Assembly: GCF_007748035.1 (NCBI RefSeq)
Contig: NZ_CP036278.1
Span: forward strand, 3,596,001-3,660,000
Direction of reading: 5' to 3'
Origin: Aeoliella mucimassa
GTDB lineage: Bacteria > Planctomycetota > Planctomycetia > Pirellulales > Lacipirellulaceae
Length of the DNA stretch: 64,000 nucleotides
The translations under genes and the position numbers were made by a program. Under the pieces are notes generated by a model, which worked only from the letters and a program-made list of their open reading frames with translations, searched no databases and was not told the DNA's origin. Positions within the stretch are counted from its first letter, which is position 1. Each line of letters begins with the position of its first letter. Positions 63,845-64,000 of the stretch are shown in pieces.

Positions 63845-64000
63845 ATGTTCCCTCCCAAGACTTACCTAATTTGCACACTACTGGTACTTGCCTCCACCAG
63901 CACTCAGGCGATCGCCGCGGACGAACGCCCCGTCGATCTGGTGAATCCTCAGATCGACACCCACAACTCGCGATGGTTTTACTTTTCGAGTGCTTGCCGC
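63845..64000 (+). CDS. GH92-like glycosidase, N-terminal fragment
   Basis: The last 52 codons of the window read MFPPKTYLICTLLVLASTST then QAIAADERPVDLVNPQIDTH and NSRWFYFSSACR, running off the edge. The first 24 residues are a signal peptide. VDLVNPQIDTHNSRWFYFSSACR recalls the N-terminus of GH92 alpha-mannosidases (VDLVNPFIGT...PGA pattern), a weak assignment from a short piece. Confidence 0.6.
   Translation, partial: MFPPKTYLICTLLVLASTSTQAIAADERPVDLVNPQIDTHNSRWFYFSSACR

Overview
The window looks like chromosomal DNA of a planctomycete, most likely of the order Pirellulales (inference). The evidence is a complete Planctomycetes-Verrucomicrobia-type (PVM) bacterial microcompartment operon, a DUF1598 protein (a family I know mainly from planctomycetes), many secreted sugar-active enzymes and hydrolases, FHA/GAF/sigma-54 regulation, and loosely packed GC-rich genes with long antisense shadow frames. 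I see no rRNA, tRNA, CRISPR array, prophage or intact insertion sequence.

Left part (1-26 kb): an OxyR-like LysR regulator (cut by the window edge) is divergent from an exported catalase-peroxidase, katG. It is followed by a secreted alginate-lyase-like protein with a LamG domain and by a histone-deacetylase-family enzyme. Then come a small MotA-like membrane protein, a macro-domain protein, an ADP-forming acyl-CoA synthetase fused to a GNAT acetyltransferase, a B12-binding-type radical SAM protein, an exported O-methyltransferase, a cytochrome P450, three hypothetical proteins (one of 853 aa), an ADP-ribosylglycohydrolase, an NADPH-dependent FMN reductase, a DUF433 protein, an SGNH hydrolase and a UPF0718 permease with a His-rich segment. 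Two diverged copies of a roughly 590-bp non-coding element lie in inverted orientation at 6430-7020 and 26205-26800, each between the 3' ends of two converging genes.

Middle (26.8-36 kb): a sialidase-type BNR protein, xylose isomerase, a polytopic membrane protein, a PhoA-type alkaline phosphatase, a bacterioferritin whose heme-ligand methionine is replaced by leucine, an HdeD-like protein and two small membrane-anchored proteins.

Core (36.0-44.2 kb): a co-directional PVM microcompartment operon. The order is DeoR regulator, PduL phosphotransacylase, two BMC-H shell proteins, acetate kinase, BMC-P, CoA-acylating aldehyde dehydrogenase, BMC-P, a small protein with an encapsulation-peptide-like N-terminus, BMC-P, class II aldolase and lactate/malate dehydrogenase. 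From the known PVM pathway, the aldolase splits fuculose- or rhamnulose-1-phosphate to DHAP and lactaldehyde. The lactaldehyde is oxidised to lactyl-CoA, then lactyl-phosphate and lactate with ATP gain, inside a shell made of hexamers and pentamers only. Four proteins (PduL, aldehyde dehydrogenase, the small protein, aldolase) carry matching amphipathic terminal helices, which points to co-packaging. The upstream sugar isomerase and kinase are not in the window.

Right part (44-64 kb): an exported alpha/beta-hydrolase, catalase, DUF1598 protein, FHA-GAF-sigma-54 activator, a PIN-type toxin-antitoxin pair, ndk, endonuclease IV, a Kv-type channel overlapping a CaCA exchanger, and a Mn/Zn/Fe-type ABC transporter operon in which both permeases are fused to DtxR/MntR-like domains. 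The last genes are a GNAT enzyme, a two-subunit M16 protease and the start of a GH92-like glycosidase. Oxidative-stress and metal handling (katG, katE, bacterioferritin, metal ABC) and plant or algal sugar breakdown are the recurring themes.
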